A stretch of DNA of 49,447 bases from Chloroflexota bacterium (lineage in GTDB: Bacteria; Chloroflexota; Anaerolineae; UBA2200), in contig JAUWJD010000025.1 of the NCBI GenBank assembly GCA_030607875.1, positions 1 through 49,447 of the forward strand. Reading direction: 5' to 3'. The position numbers and the translations under genes are program-made. Positions 9,359 through 18,268 of the stretch are shown here, piece after piece. The notes under the pieces are model-generated. The model was not told where the DNA came from. It searched no databases and worked only from the letters and a program-made list of their open reading frames with translations. The first letter of the stretch is position 1. Each line of letters begins with the position of its first letter.

Positions 9359-9385
9359 TTAGCACTCTTAGCTTGAGAGTGCTAA
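9359..9385 (+). promoter_or_regulatory. CIRCE operator (HrcA site)
   Basis: Perfect inverted repeat: TTAGCACTC, 9 nt, GAGTGCTAA. This is the consensus HrcA-binding site. It lies just after the groESL promoter, so the operon is expected to be heat-induced through HrcA repression. No hrcA gene is in the window. Confidence 0.97.
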
Positions 9386-9426
9386 TATTGTGTTTGTGAA
9401 CAAAATCAATACAGGAGGTTGTAGAG

Positions 9427-9726
9427 ATGGCGAGTGTTAAGGACATCAAGCCTTTGGCTGATCGTGTGCTGGTAGAGCCCAATGAGAAGGAAGAGATCAC
9501 TGCAAGTGGTATCGTCCTGCCTGAGACGGCGAAAGAAAAGCCACAGGAAGGGCTCGTCCTGGCAGTTGGGCCTGGGCGTCTGCTTGACAATGGCGAGCGT
9601 GCCCCGATGTCGGTCAAGGTCAAGGACAGAGTGCTCTATGCCAAGTATGCCGGAACGGAACTCAAGAGGGACGACAAGAAGTATCTGATTCTCAGAGAGA
9701 GCGATATCCTCGCTAGACTGAAGTAG
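9427..9726 (+). CDS. groS: Co-chaperonin GroES
   Basis: Heat-shock protein of 99 aa that forms the heptameric lid of GroEL. It has [17 protein letters not shown] at the N-terminus and the mobile-loop region [16 protein letters not shown] at about 27-42. Normal length. The start follows AGGAGG. CIRCE and the promoter are upstream, and groEL follows after 40 bp. Confidence 0.97.
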   Translation: MASVKDIKPLADRVLVEPNEKEEITASGIVLPETAKEKPQEGLVLAVGPGRLLDNGERAPMSVKVKDRVLYAKYAGTELKRDDKKYLILRESDILARLK

Positions 9727-9766
9727 CATTACACACTAGCGGAAATAATTGCAAGGAGGAAAAGGA

Positions 9767-11398
<1,632 letters not shown>

Positions 11399-11410
11399 AG
11401 CATGGCATCA

Positions 11411-11442
11411 AAAAGGCCCCTCCTGTCGAGGAGGGGCCTTTT
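11411..11442. terminator. Strong rho-independent terminator, groESL / histidine kinase
   Basis: Stem GGCCCCTCC / GGAGGGGCC with a four-to-five-base loop, flanked by AAAA on the left and TTTT on the right. It lies between convergent genes and can serve both strands. Confidence 0.93.
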
Positions 11443-11453
11443 GGGTTAACTGC

Positions 11454-12956
11454 TTAGCCGTTGCCTGACCTCACAGGCAGAAGCATGGCAAAGCACGAGC
11501 CGCTTCCCAGTTCACTGCTCACCGCGATGACTCCACCGTGTGCTTCTATGATCTCTTTGGCGATGGCCAGCCCCAGGCCCGAGCCGCTTGTTCTACTGCG
11601 TGACTTGTCGGCCCGGTAGAAACGTTCAAAGACATTTGGCAAATCCTCCTGGGAGATGCCTGCTCCCGTGTCTTTGACCTGGATAGCGACCCAGCGACCG
11701 TCTCTCAAGCGAGGCAGGTCACACAGGATGCCACTCCCGCCTTTGATCTGACCACCCTTCGCACTCAGCGCCTGAACAGCAACCTCTATCCGTCCGCCTG
11801 CTGGTGTGTACTTGATGGAGTTGTCTATCAAGTTAGACAAGGCTTGCTCCAAATGTTCCTCATCGCCATACAAGGTGGGCAGACCTTGCGGGATTGAGAC
11901 GCCCAGTTCGAGCTGTGCCTCTGTCGCAAGTGGCGCGAGCTTTTCCGCAGCGTGCTGGACGAGTTCGCCAGGAGCGATGGCCACACGCTCCTGCATCGCT
12001 TCACCGACATCCAATCGCGCCAGGTCCAGCAGTTCCTGGATCAACTGGCCCATGCGTTCAGCTTCGTCGTTTATGATTTGCGCTGCACGGCGGTATCCCT
12101 GTGCATCGTGGATAGCTCCTTCCTGCATTGCCTGTGAAAAGCCCTGGATCGAAGTCAGTGGCGTCTTTAGATCATGTGAGACATTGGCCAGAAAGTCTCG
12201 CTGTGCCTGCCGGCTGCGCTCGACTTCACGAGCCATGCGGTTGAAACTGTTTGCCAGGCGTGCAACCTCGTCCTGGCCTTTGGCTGGGATCACTTGCCGA
12301 TAGTTGCCCTGTGCGATTTTGGCAGATGCGTTGGTCATGGCGATCAAGGGCCTGGTGATAGAGCGAGAGAGCAGAACGGCAACAACGATGGAAAGGAAAA
12401 GGGATACCAGCCCCGCGGTGATCAACGGCCGCGCCAACTCACGCCAGGCAGGCTGCAGTTCTTGTTCCGGCACAGCCACAATGAGGTAGTTGGGCAACGG
12501 GCCTGATCCTGCGCGTCCTTCAGGCGGCGGGCGCAGAGGAGATATGACGAGCATATAGTGCTGCCCCGCTGAATCAACGTAGCGGCGGAACGCGGCACCG
12601 CCTCGAGGAATGGAGAGGTCTGCGAAGGCAATTCGTAATCGTTGTCCGGTGAGCGGGTTCTCCTCTTCTGTGTCTGCCAGCACCACCCCGTCAGGTCCCA
12701 CCAGTAACGCGCGCATCCCCAGCCGGGAAATTTCTTGAGCGACGCGAGATTCGATCTGCGGCAACCTGACCCTCAATGTCAGGAGAGCCTGGATTTGTTG
12801 GGTGATGGCAGCCGAGGCAGCACGATGCCGGCTTAGTACGGCGTCACGTTGGTATCGGTTGACCAGGACTATTGCGCCCAGTCCTGCCAACAACAGGCAC
12901 AGCAGGATAATCAGGGCATAGGATACGGCGATTTTTGTGCGGATGCTTCGGAACAT
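11454..12956 (-). CDS. Two-component sensor histidine kinase
   Basis: Membrane sensor kinase of 500 aa. It has a first membrane helix at about 10-33, an extracytoplasmic sensing region to about 178, a second helix at about 179-197 and a HAMP linker at about 198-252. The HisKA dimerisation domain carries the phospho-accepting His261 (NVSHDLKTPL). The HATPase domain has N, G1 and G2 boxes (DNSIKYT, VKDTGAGI, SGLGLAIAKEI). The gene starts 6 nt after the regulator's stop, using a GGGTGA site inside the end of the regulator. The signal sensed is unknown. Confidence 0.93.
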   Translation of the reverse strand: MFRSIRTKIAVSYALIILLCLLLAGLGAIVLVNRYQRDAVLSRHRAASAAITQQIQALLTLRVRLPQIESRVAQEISRLGMRALLVGPDGVVLADTEEENPLTGQRLRIAFADLSIPRGGAAFRRYVDSAGQHYMLVISPLRPPPEGRAGSGPLPNYLIVAVPEQELQPAWRELARPLITAGLVSLFLSIVVAVLLSRSITRPLIAMTNASAKIAQGNYRQVIPAKGQDEVARLANSFNRMAREVERSRQAQRDFLANVSHDLKTPLTSIQGFSQAMQEGAIHDAQGYRRAAQIINDEAERMGQLIQELLDLARLDVGEAMQERVAIAPGELVQHAAEKLAPLATEAQLELGVSIPQGLPTLYGDEEHLEQALSNLIDNSIKYTPAGGRIEVAVQALSAKGGQIKGGSGILCDLPRLRDGRWVAIQVKDTGAGISQEDLPNVFERFYRADKSRSRTSGSGLGLAIAKEIIEAHGGVIAVSSELGSGSCFAMLLPVRSGNG

Positions 12957-12962
12957 TGCCGT

Positions 12963-13637
12963 TCACCCCTCGACTAGCTTGTAGCCAACGTTCCAAACGG
13001 TTTCGATACGGACCCCGCTGTGCTCCAGTTTGTTGCGCAGACGTGCCACGTGTACATCCACTGTGCGCGTTCCTCCGCCAAACGAGTAGCCCCAGACGCG
13101 GTCTAGCAGTTGCTCACGGTTGAAGACAAATCCTGGATGCTCGGCAAAGGCCAGCAGGAGATCAAACTCTTTCGCTCGCAGTTTGAGCTCCTGGCCTGCC
13201 GCACGCACCTCACGACGTTCACGGTCTATCTCCAGTTCGCCCAGACGGAGCACCTTGTGCAAAGGGGCCTGGCCCTCGGAACGCCGCAGCACAGCTTTGA
13301 CTCGCGCAACCAGCTCCCGTGGGTTGAAGGGCTTTACCACATAGTCGTCGGCTCCTAGCTCCAGTCCCACAATCCTGTCCACGTCTTCGCCGCGTGCCGT
13401 GAGCATGATGATCGGCACGTTATTGCCATCCTGGCGCAGGCGGCGACAAACCTCCCATCCGTCCAGCTTGGGCAACATGATGTCGAGTACCACCAGGTCT
13501 GGATGATGCTCCTGAATCATGCCTAGGGCCTGGAGCCCATCGTGGGCGCTGAGCGTCGTGTAGCCATCATTTCCCAAATAGAGGCTGGCCAATTCGACGA
13601 TGTGTGGTTCGTCATCCACGATCAGAACGGTGGCCAT
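12963..13637 (-). CDS. OmpR/PhoB-type response regulator
   Basis: DNA-binding partner of the kinase gene just downstream, 224 aa. I start at MATVLIVDDEPH, preceded by GAGAGGAG. The receiver has the acidic pair Asp8-Asp9, phospho-acceptor Asp52 (VVLDIMLP) and Lys in VVKPFNPREL. The C-terminal winged helix (about 125-222) ends with VDVHVARLRNKLE and VWNVGYKLV. First gene of the pair. Confidence 0.95.
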   Translation of the reverse strand: MATVLIVDDEPHIVELASLYLGNDGYTTLSAHDGLQALGMIQEHHPDLVVLDIMLPKLDGWEVCRRLRQDGNNVPIIMLTARGEDVDRIVGLELGADDYVVKPFNPRELVARVKAVLRRSEGQAPLHKVLRLGELEIDRERREVRAAGQELKLRAKEFDLLLAFAEHPGFVFNREQLLDRVWGYSFGGGTRTVDVHVARLRNKLEHSGVRIETVWNVGYKLVEG

Positions 13638-13673
13638 CGCTGCTCCTCTCAGAGTAAGGATCCCTTCAATTGC

Positions 13674-13702
13674 ATTATAGCGCGATTGGCTGTTGGCGGC
13701 AA
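13674..13702 (-). promoter_or_regulatory. Promoter of the two-component operon
   Basis: Minus strand: TTGCCG (13702-13697), 17 nt, TATAAT (13679-13674), placed about 36 nt before the regulator start. Confidence 0.6.
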
Positions 13703-13830
13703 TCATGCGTGCTCCGGGGATCAAGCTTGCTGTTGCAGCAGCATCAGTGATCAGCCGGCTGTTGCATTGGGCATGGCGGGGATGCTCTGCAGTATGTGGA
13801 GGACGTATGGCGCTGCGTTCTTCCTGCGTA

Positions 13831-14469
13831 TCACGAGGGCCGTTCAGAGGCCAGAGTTCTGAGCACGTCGCTCATGCCGGCCTCGATGTAGGGGTAGGCT
13901 AACCAGACACAGGCGACACCGAACAGGGAGCCGCTGAGGACACGGCTCCACCAGGTGCTTTCCCACAGCGCGAATAGTTGCCCAGAGCCGTCAATGACCA
14001 TGGGTACGCAGAATAGCAGGAAAGCTTTGATCGGCAGTGGCTTCAACCGACGTCGCACCAGGACGAACGCCAGGCCGGCCAGGAGTATGGCCACATAGGT
14101 GGCCATGTCCCGTTGGCATACAGCCGTTGTGTAGCCTATGGTGCGACTGCCGACGTAGCGCAAGGGCACGTCTGGTTCTACCAGGCGCTCGAGTTCCTCG
14201 AGCGTGTAGCTGAACTGTGGCCCAAACAAGAAGAATGACCTCTCTGGCAGTTGGTGGCACAGTGGCCGAAACAGGCTGTAGATGAGCCGTGCCGCCGAGG
14301 TGTAGCCTGTGGCCATGAGGACGGGAGCCAGGGCTGGCAAGGCTGCATGCAAGGCCATGACTGCATTGACGAGCAGCAACCAGTGTTTGGCCACGAGGTA
14401 GACGAGGCGATTGAGGAGGGAAGTAATCCTTGCCGCCGAGTGCGGGGCTTTGTTCGAGCTTTCACTCAT
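13831..14469 (-). CDS. DUF2085 family membrane protein
   Basis: Membrane protein of about 212 aa with four probable transmembrane helices. DUF2085 markers are visible: CHQLPERSFFLFG, CQRDMATY and a later VIDGSGQL. The family is of unknown function; its conserved Cys/His pattern suggests metal or redox chemistry, but that is inference. I use the ATG at 14469; an in-frame GTG at 14493 next to GAAGG is an alternative that adds 8 residues. It follows the thioredoxin-like lipoprotein gene, 36 bp downstream. Confidence 0.8.
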   Translation of the reverse strand: MSESSNKAPHSAARITSLLNRLVYLVAKHWLLLVNAVMALHAALPALAPVLMATGYTSAARLIYSLFRPLCHQLPERSFFLFGPQFSYTLEELERLVEPDVPLRYVGSRTIGYTTAVCQRDMATYVAILLAGLAFVLVRRRLKPLPIKAFLLFCVPMVIDGSGQLFALWESTWWSRVLSGSLFGVACVWLAYPYIEAGMSDVLRTLASERPS

Positions 14470-14505
14470 GTGATCTGGGGCCCGTAAAGTCACCTTCGGT
14501 GGAAT

Positions 14506-15021
14506 CTAGTCGACCAAAGTCTCGACCTGTTGTTTGACAAAGCCCTCTGTCATGGCTCCGAGCTTCCTGCACGTCTGCTCCTCCTCCCAGCAGTGGACAT
14601 CTCCCTGTCGGTCTAGGAAGAAGGTGGTGGGCAGCACTCGGACGTTGTGTGCTCTTATGGCCTGCTGCTGGGGATCCCGTAGCATGGGGAATGTAAGCCC
14701 ATACTTTTGAGCGAAAGCAATGATCTCCTCTCGGTGTTCGCTTACGTTCACACCAAGCACCACGACTCCTTGGTCACGGTACTCCTGGTAGACGGCCTCC
14801 AGGGTTGGCATCTCGGCGCGACATGGCAGGCACCATGCAGCCCAGAAATTGAGCACCACAACTTTGCCCCGGTACTCGCCAAGTGTTTCAGACGTGAAAT
14901 CATCGACGGGCGGTAGCTGGGACGTCTGTGACGGAGTTGACTGCGGTTGACCACCGCAGCCGACAATGGCGACCATAATGAGCGCTGTAGCAAATGCGCG
15001 TGGTGCAAATCTGTGTGTCAT
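14506..15021 (-). CDS. TlpA/ResA-like thioredoxin-fold lipoprotein
   Basis: Extracytoplasmic thiol-disulfide oxidoreductase, 171 aa. The chosen ATG gives a signal with lipobox IVGC (Cys22). The redox motif WCLPC has Cys64 and Cys67, followed by the TlpA-type EMPTLEAVYQEY, and VLPTTFFLDRQG carries the cis-proline. Members reduce or deliver electrons to secreted cysteines, for example in cytochrome maturation; the target here is not shown. Next to a Cys-containing DUF2085 protein. Confidence 0.88.
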   Translation of the reverse strand: MTHRFAPRAFATALIMVAIVGCGGQPQSTPSQTSQLPPVDDFTSETLGEYRGKVVVLNFWAAWCLPCRAEMPTLEAVYQEYRDQGVVVLGVNVSEHREEIIAFAQKYGLTFPMLRDPQQQAIRAHNVRVLPTTFFLDRQGDVHCWEEEQTCRKLGAMTEGFVKQQVETLVD

Positions 15022-15085
15022 CGTTGTTTGGCAACGTCTCCTAGCGTGTGACGGATATCGCTTGTTGTCGAACTCGTTCGGAACC

Positions 15086-15412
15086 CTATCGCGGCAGGAT
15101 CCCCTCGGCAATCAGCCGCCGAGCCTCTTCCATCATGCAGTGGTCCATAACCACGGCCAGACCTGCTGCCCGTGCCTGCTCCGCCGCTCCCTCGTGGAGG
15201 ACGCTCTTGTGCATCCATACAGATTTTGCCCTGATCTGGAGCGCTTGCTCAACGATCTGTGGAACTGCTTCGGGACGACGGAAGACGTCCACGACGTCAA
15301 CAGCTTCCGGAAGGGACAGCAGATCAGGATAGGCTGGTTCGCCGAGAATCTCAGACACATTGCTCAACAAGCGAGGAGCCAATTTCGGACCTATTTTCGT
15401 GTGTTTCTCCAC
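15086..15412 (-). pseudogene. CoA-binding (YccU-like) protein, N-terminally truncated
   Basis: The frame matches the C-terminal two thirds of CoA_binding_2 proteins: EILGEPAYPDLLSLPEAVDVVDVFRR, then AKSVWMHKSVLHEGAAEQARAAGLAVVMD. The first 40 or so residues, including the VGLS Rossmann loop that binds the nucleotide, are missing. In their place is unrelated sequence (EKHTKIGPKLAPRLLSNV). A GTG at 15412 could start a 108-aa product, but it would lack the nucleotide-binding half. Probably a decayed gene cut by the neighbouring plus-strand operon's promoter region. Confidence 0.7.
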
Positions 15413-15430
15413 TTTTGTCAAGTGGGCTAG

Positions 15431-15459
15431 TTTGCAGGAGCGCCAAAGTGGTATACAAT
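15431..15459 (+). promoter_or_regulatory. Candidate promoter of the SPFH operon
   Basis: TTTGCA (15431-15436), 17 nt, TACAAT (15454-15459), about 37 nt before the first gene. The -35 element is weak. Confidence 0.45.
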
Positions 15460-15495
15460 GGAGCAAGCAGTAGGACTCGCATTTAGGGGGGGTGA

Positions 15496-16011
15496 ATGGT
15501 GGGACAGGGAAGGACAGTGGCCTTGGTACTGATCGTCTTGGGTCTGATCGTTGGTGTGGCGGCTGTCTCCTTTCTGTTCTCGGGCTTGGCGGAGGGCAGG
15601 CTGAGGATCTCTGGTTTCTTGCTGGGACTGGTGCTCGTGATGATGCTGTGTTTGCCTCTGTTGGGGGGTGGAGCTTTTCTCCTTGTGCGCAGCCGAAGCG
15701 AGGCGCAGCAGTTCGCTGAAGCAGCAAAGGAGAAAAAGATCCTGAACATGGTTCGCACACAGGGCAAGGTGAATGTGGCTGAGGTGGCTATCGAGATGAA
15801 TCTCACCCGAGATCAGGTCAAGGAGTACATCTATGACCTGGTGGGCAAAGGCCTGTTCACTGGCTACATCAATTGGGATGAGGGCACTTTATACACGCGG
15901 GATGCAGCCGAAATGCGCAGCGCCAAGTGTCCCAATTGCGGCGGAATCCGTGAGGTAGTTGGCAAAGGCATCGTCAAGTGCCCCTATTGTGGTTCAGATC
16001 TATTCCTGTAG
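15496..16011 (+). CDS. Membrane protein with winged-helix and zinc-ribbon domains
   Basis: Protein of 171 aa. Two transmembrane helices (about 7-28 and 38-63) are followed by a winged-helix-like segment at about 78-130 (ILNMVRTQGKVNVAEVAIEMN) of the kind found in PCI-like membrane proteins. A C-terminal zinc ribbon has CPNCGG and CPYCG pairs at about 145-168. First gene of a three-gene plus-strand operon, with a strong purine-rich ribosome-binding site. Function unknown; the pairing with an SPFH protein suggests a membrane-associated quality-control or stress role (inference). Confidence 0.75.
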   Translation: MVGQGRTVALVLIVLGLIVGVAAVSFLFSGLAEGRLRISGFLLGLVLVMMLCLPLLGGGAFLLVRSRSEAQQFAEAAKEKKILNMVRTQGKVNVAEVAIEMNLTRDQVKEYIYDLVGKGLFTGYINWDEGTLYTRDAAEMRSAKCPNCGGIREVVGKGIVKCPYCGSDLFL

Positions 16012-16049
16012 TCGAATTGAATGACAAACACGCATAGGAGGTTCAAGCG

Positions 16050-16577
16050 ATGGTGGGGGACCTGAAGAAGCGCATTGAAGGCGCGTACAACAAAGTCGAA
16101 GAGTTGGTCAAGGATGTCCCAGGCTACAAGGGTTACAAGGACAAAGAAGTGCGGCGGGAAGCCGACAAGGTCATCCGGCTGAAGGTGGCCCGGGGGCTTC
16201 AGGAGCAGAGACGGCGGCTGAACAGCATAGAGGTACGGCTCGTGAATGCTGGCCGCCTCGGGGTACTGCTGGTTCTGGATCGCTCGCTGATGAGGCTGCA
16301 ACTGCTGATCGATCGCCTCAAAACTGCCAGCTATGGCTATGCCGGCCTCTTTGACGCAATCAAGGTCAGGGAGGAAGAACTGGATGCACTGTATGACTAT
16401 GATGTTGCACTTTTGGACAATGTGGGCCAGGTAAAGACGCTGATCGATGCCGTGACTGCCGCTGAAGGGGACGACGAGTTGACGAAGGCAGGCAGTGCGC
16501 TGCTGGAGGCGCTTGAGGAGATGAATGAGACCTTCAGCAAGCGGCAGGACGTCATCCTGGAAATCCCGTCGGTGTGA
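16050..16577 (+). CDS. Conserved helical protein of SPFH operon, function unknown
   Basis: Protein of 175 aa that I do not recognise by family name. It is predicted almost wholly helical, highly charged and probably coiled-coil, with no signal or membrane segment. AGGAGG precedes the ATG. It sits 38 bp after the membrane zinc-ribbon gene and 100 bp before the SPFH gene, so it is probably a cytoplasmic partner of the SPFH protein. Confidence 0.7.
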   Translation: MVGDLKKRIEGAYNKVEELVKDVPGYKGYKDKEVRREADKVIRLKVARGLQEQRRRLNSIEVRLVNAGRLGVLLVLDRSLMRLQLLIDRLKTASYGYAGLFDAIKVREEELDALYDYDVALLDNVGQVKTLIDAVTAAEGDDELTKAGSALLEALEEMNETFSKRQDVILEIPSV

Positions 16578-16677
16578 GGCATGTCTTCTGGCCTTGTTGT
16601 GCTTCGACCAAGGCTGGAAGCGCGTTGAAATCACCCAACCAGCGGAACAGAAAGTTGATTTCAAAAAGGAGGAAAGC

Positions 16678-17733
16678 ATGGCGCGAATCTTTGACGTAAT
16701 TGAGTACCTTGACCCTTCAGCTCGTGAGATGGTACACCGCATCCCTGAATCGGGATCAGGCGACTTCCGATTGGGCTCGCAACTGATTGTTCGTGAGAGT
16801 CAGTCGGCGGTCTTTTTCCGGGATGGCAAGGCGCTGGATACCTTTGGACCTGGGCGGCACACCATCAGCACGGCCAACATTCCCCTGTTGATCAGGTTGA
16901 TCAGCATACCTTTCAGCGGGGAGACGCCCTTCAAGGCCGAAGTGTATTTCGTGAACATGAAAGAGTTCCTGGATTTGAAGTGGGGTACGCCCGAGCCGAT
17001 CCCGCTGCGGGACAAGGAGTTGGGCCTGGTCCGCCTCAGGGCCTTTGGCACCTACTCGATGCAGGTTGCAGATCCGCAGCTCTTTGTGAACAAGGTCGTG
17101 GGCGCCCAGGCTCTATATGACACCACGCAGATTGCCAACTTCTTGCGCAGTATGATCATCTCCAAGATGATTGATCTAATGGGGGAAACAACGACGTCCC
17201 TGTTCGACATGCCCAGGATGTATGAGGAATTCGCTGCTGGTGTAAAGGCCAAGACGCAGGACGACTTTGCCAACCTGGGTATCACGCTCAAGACGCTGTA
17301 TGTCAGTTCGATCAGCCCAACGGAAGAGACCTCCAAGGCCATTGACGAGCGAGCAGCGATCGGTGCCATTGGCAACATGAAAGCCTACATACAGTTCAAG
17401 GCCGCGCGGGCGATGGGCGATGCAGCCACGGCCGGGGGTGAGGCGGGAGCCTTGACAGGCGCTGGCGTGGGCCTGGGAGCGGGCGTAGGCATTGGCGCAG
17501 CGAGGGCGGGGGCGATCACCGAGGCGATGAAGGGTGGAACGGAGCAGGCTGCTCCTGCTGCCGCGGCTGCGACGGTTGCCTGCCCCAAGTGTGGGACGGC
17601 CAATCCAGCGGGGGCCAAGTTCTGCAACAATTGTGGAACCAAGCTCACCGGCACAGTCATCTGTCCGAACTGTGGCCACCAGAACGCACCCGGCTCCAAG
17701 TTCTGCAACAACTGCGGTACCAAGCTCGAATAG
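16678..17733 (+). CDS. SPFH-domain protein with two C-terminal zinc ribbons
   Basis: Protein of 351 aa. Residues about 20-240 match the SPFH/band-7 'virion core-like' family (SQLIVRESQSAVFFRDGKAL, FGPGRHTI, YVSSISPTEETSKAIDE). A Gly/Ala-rich low-complexity segment follows (about 250-300). Then come two near-identical zinc ribbons, each CPxCG ... FCNNCG (about 305-351). I start at the ATG after AAGGAGG. There is no N-terminal membrane anchor. SPFH proteins build scaffolds at membranes or around proteases; the two zinc ribbons here probably recruit a partner. Last gene of the operon. Confidence 0.85.
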   Translation: MARIFDVIEYLDPSAREMVHRIPESGSGDFRLGSQLIVRESQSAVFFRDGKALDTFGPGRHTISTANIPLLIRLISIPFSGETPFKAEVYFVNMKEFLDLKWGTPEPIPLRDKELGLVRLRAFGTYSMQVADPQLFVNKVVGAQALYDTTQIANFLRSMIISKMIDLMGETTTSLFDMPRMYEEFAAGVKAKTQDDFANLGITLKTLYVSSISPTEETSKAIDERAAIGAIGNMKAYIQFKAARAMGDAATAGGEAGALTGAGVGLGAGVGIGAARAGAITEAMKGGTEQAAPAAAAATVACPKCGTANPAGAKFCNNCGTKLTGTVICPNCGHQNAPGSKFCNNCGTKLE

Positions 17734-17929
17734 TCCACACAATCCCTCATCCTGCCAGATGGATGCTGGGCTGATCCATTTGCAGGAGGATGTGAGCGCT
17801 GTCGCGCCAGGCGGCCAGCGGTAGGCCTTGTGGTGCTGCCTCAGGGATGGTTGCCAGGGCTGAAGAACGGTGTGTTGGAAGCTTTGCCAGCAAATGGGCA
17901 TGCGCAGGACAAGCTGCCTGATTGCGATG

Positions 17930-18150
17930 ATGGAATACCGCGACAACCCAGGGACGGGGGAAACCGGACGCAGTGCCTTGCGCTCGATCCGTTCGCGCGT
18001 CAGGCCAAACTTGGCTCCCACCTGCTTCAGCGTCCAGTCTCGGCCGTCCTCCAGGTCAGCACAAGATGCTTTCCTCTCGAGGGGTCAAGGTGGCCAACAT
18101 CTCATCCATCGTCTTGGCCAGCAGGATCTCCTCATCCTTGATGAACTGCC
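17930..18150 (-). pseudogene. Decayed fragment of a sigma-70 factor (region 4)
   Basis: The minus strand aligns by eye with the 3' part of the intact sigma gene at 28206-29414. Shared pieces are MGAKFGLTRER, the -35-recognition helix, and the MDEILDTLTPRE and QFIQDEE regions. Relative to that gene it has a 9-nt deletion in the recognition helix, an 8-nt frame-breaking deletion and a 30-nt deletion. It has no start and no upstream half. The upstream boundary is uncertain. Substitutions are many, so it is an old paralogue remnant rather than a fresh duplication. Confidence 0.8.
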
Positions 18151-18268
18151 CCTATTCGGTACGCGGTCCTGCGAGTCGTTAGGGGCGTCGAGCATATCGT
18201 AATCGAAGGTCGCTGAGATCGCTTGCGGAGTAACTCCAGGTGTAGCAGAGTGGGTACCGTCTGTGAAA

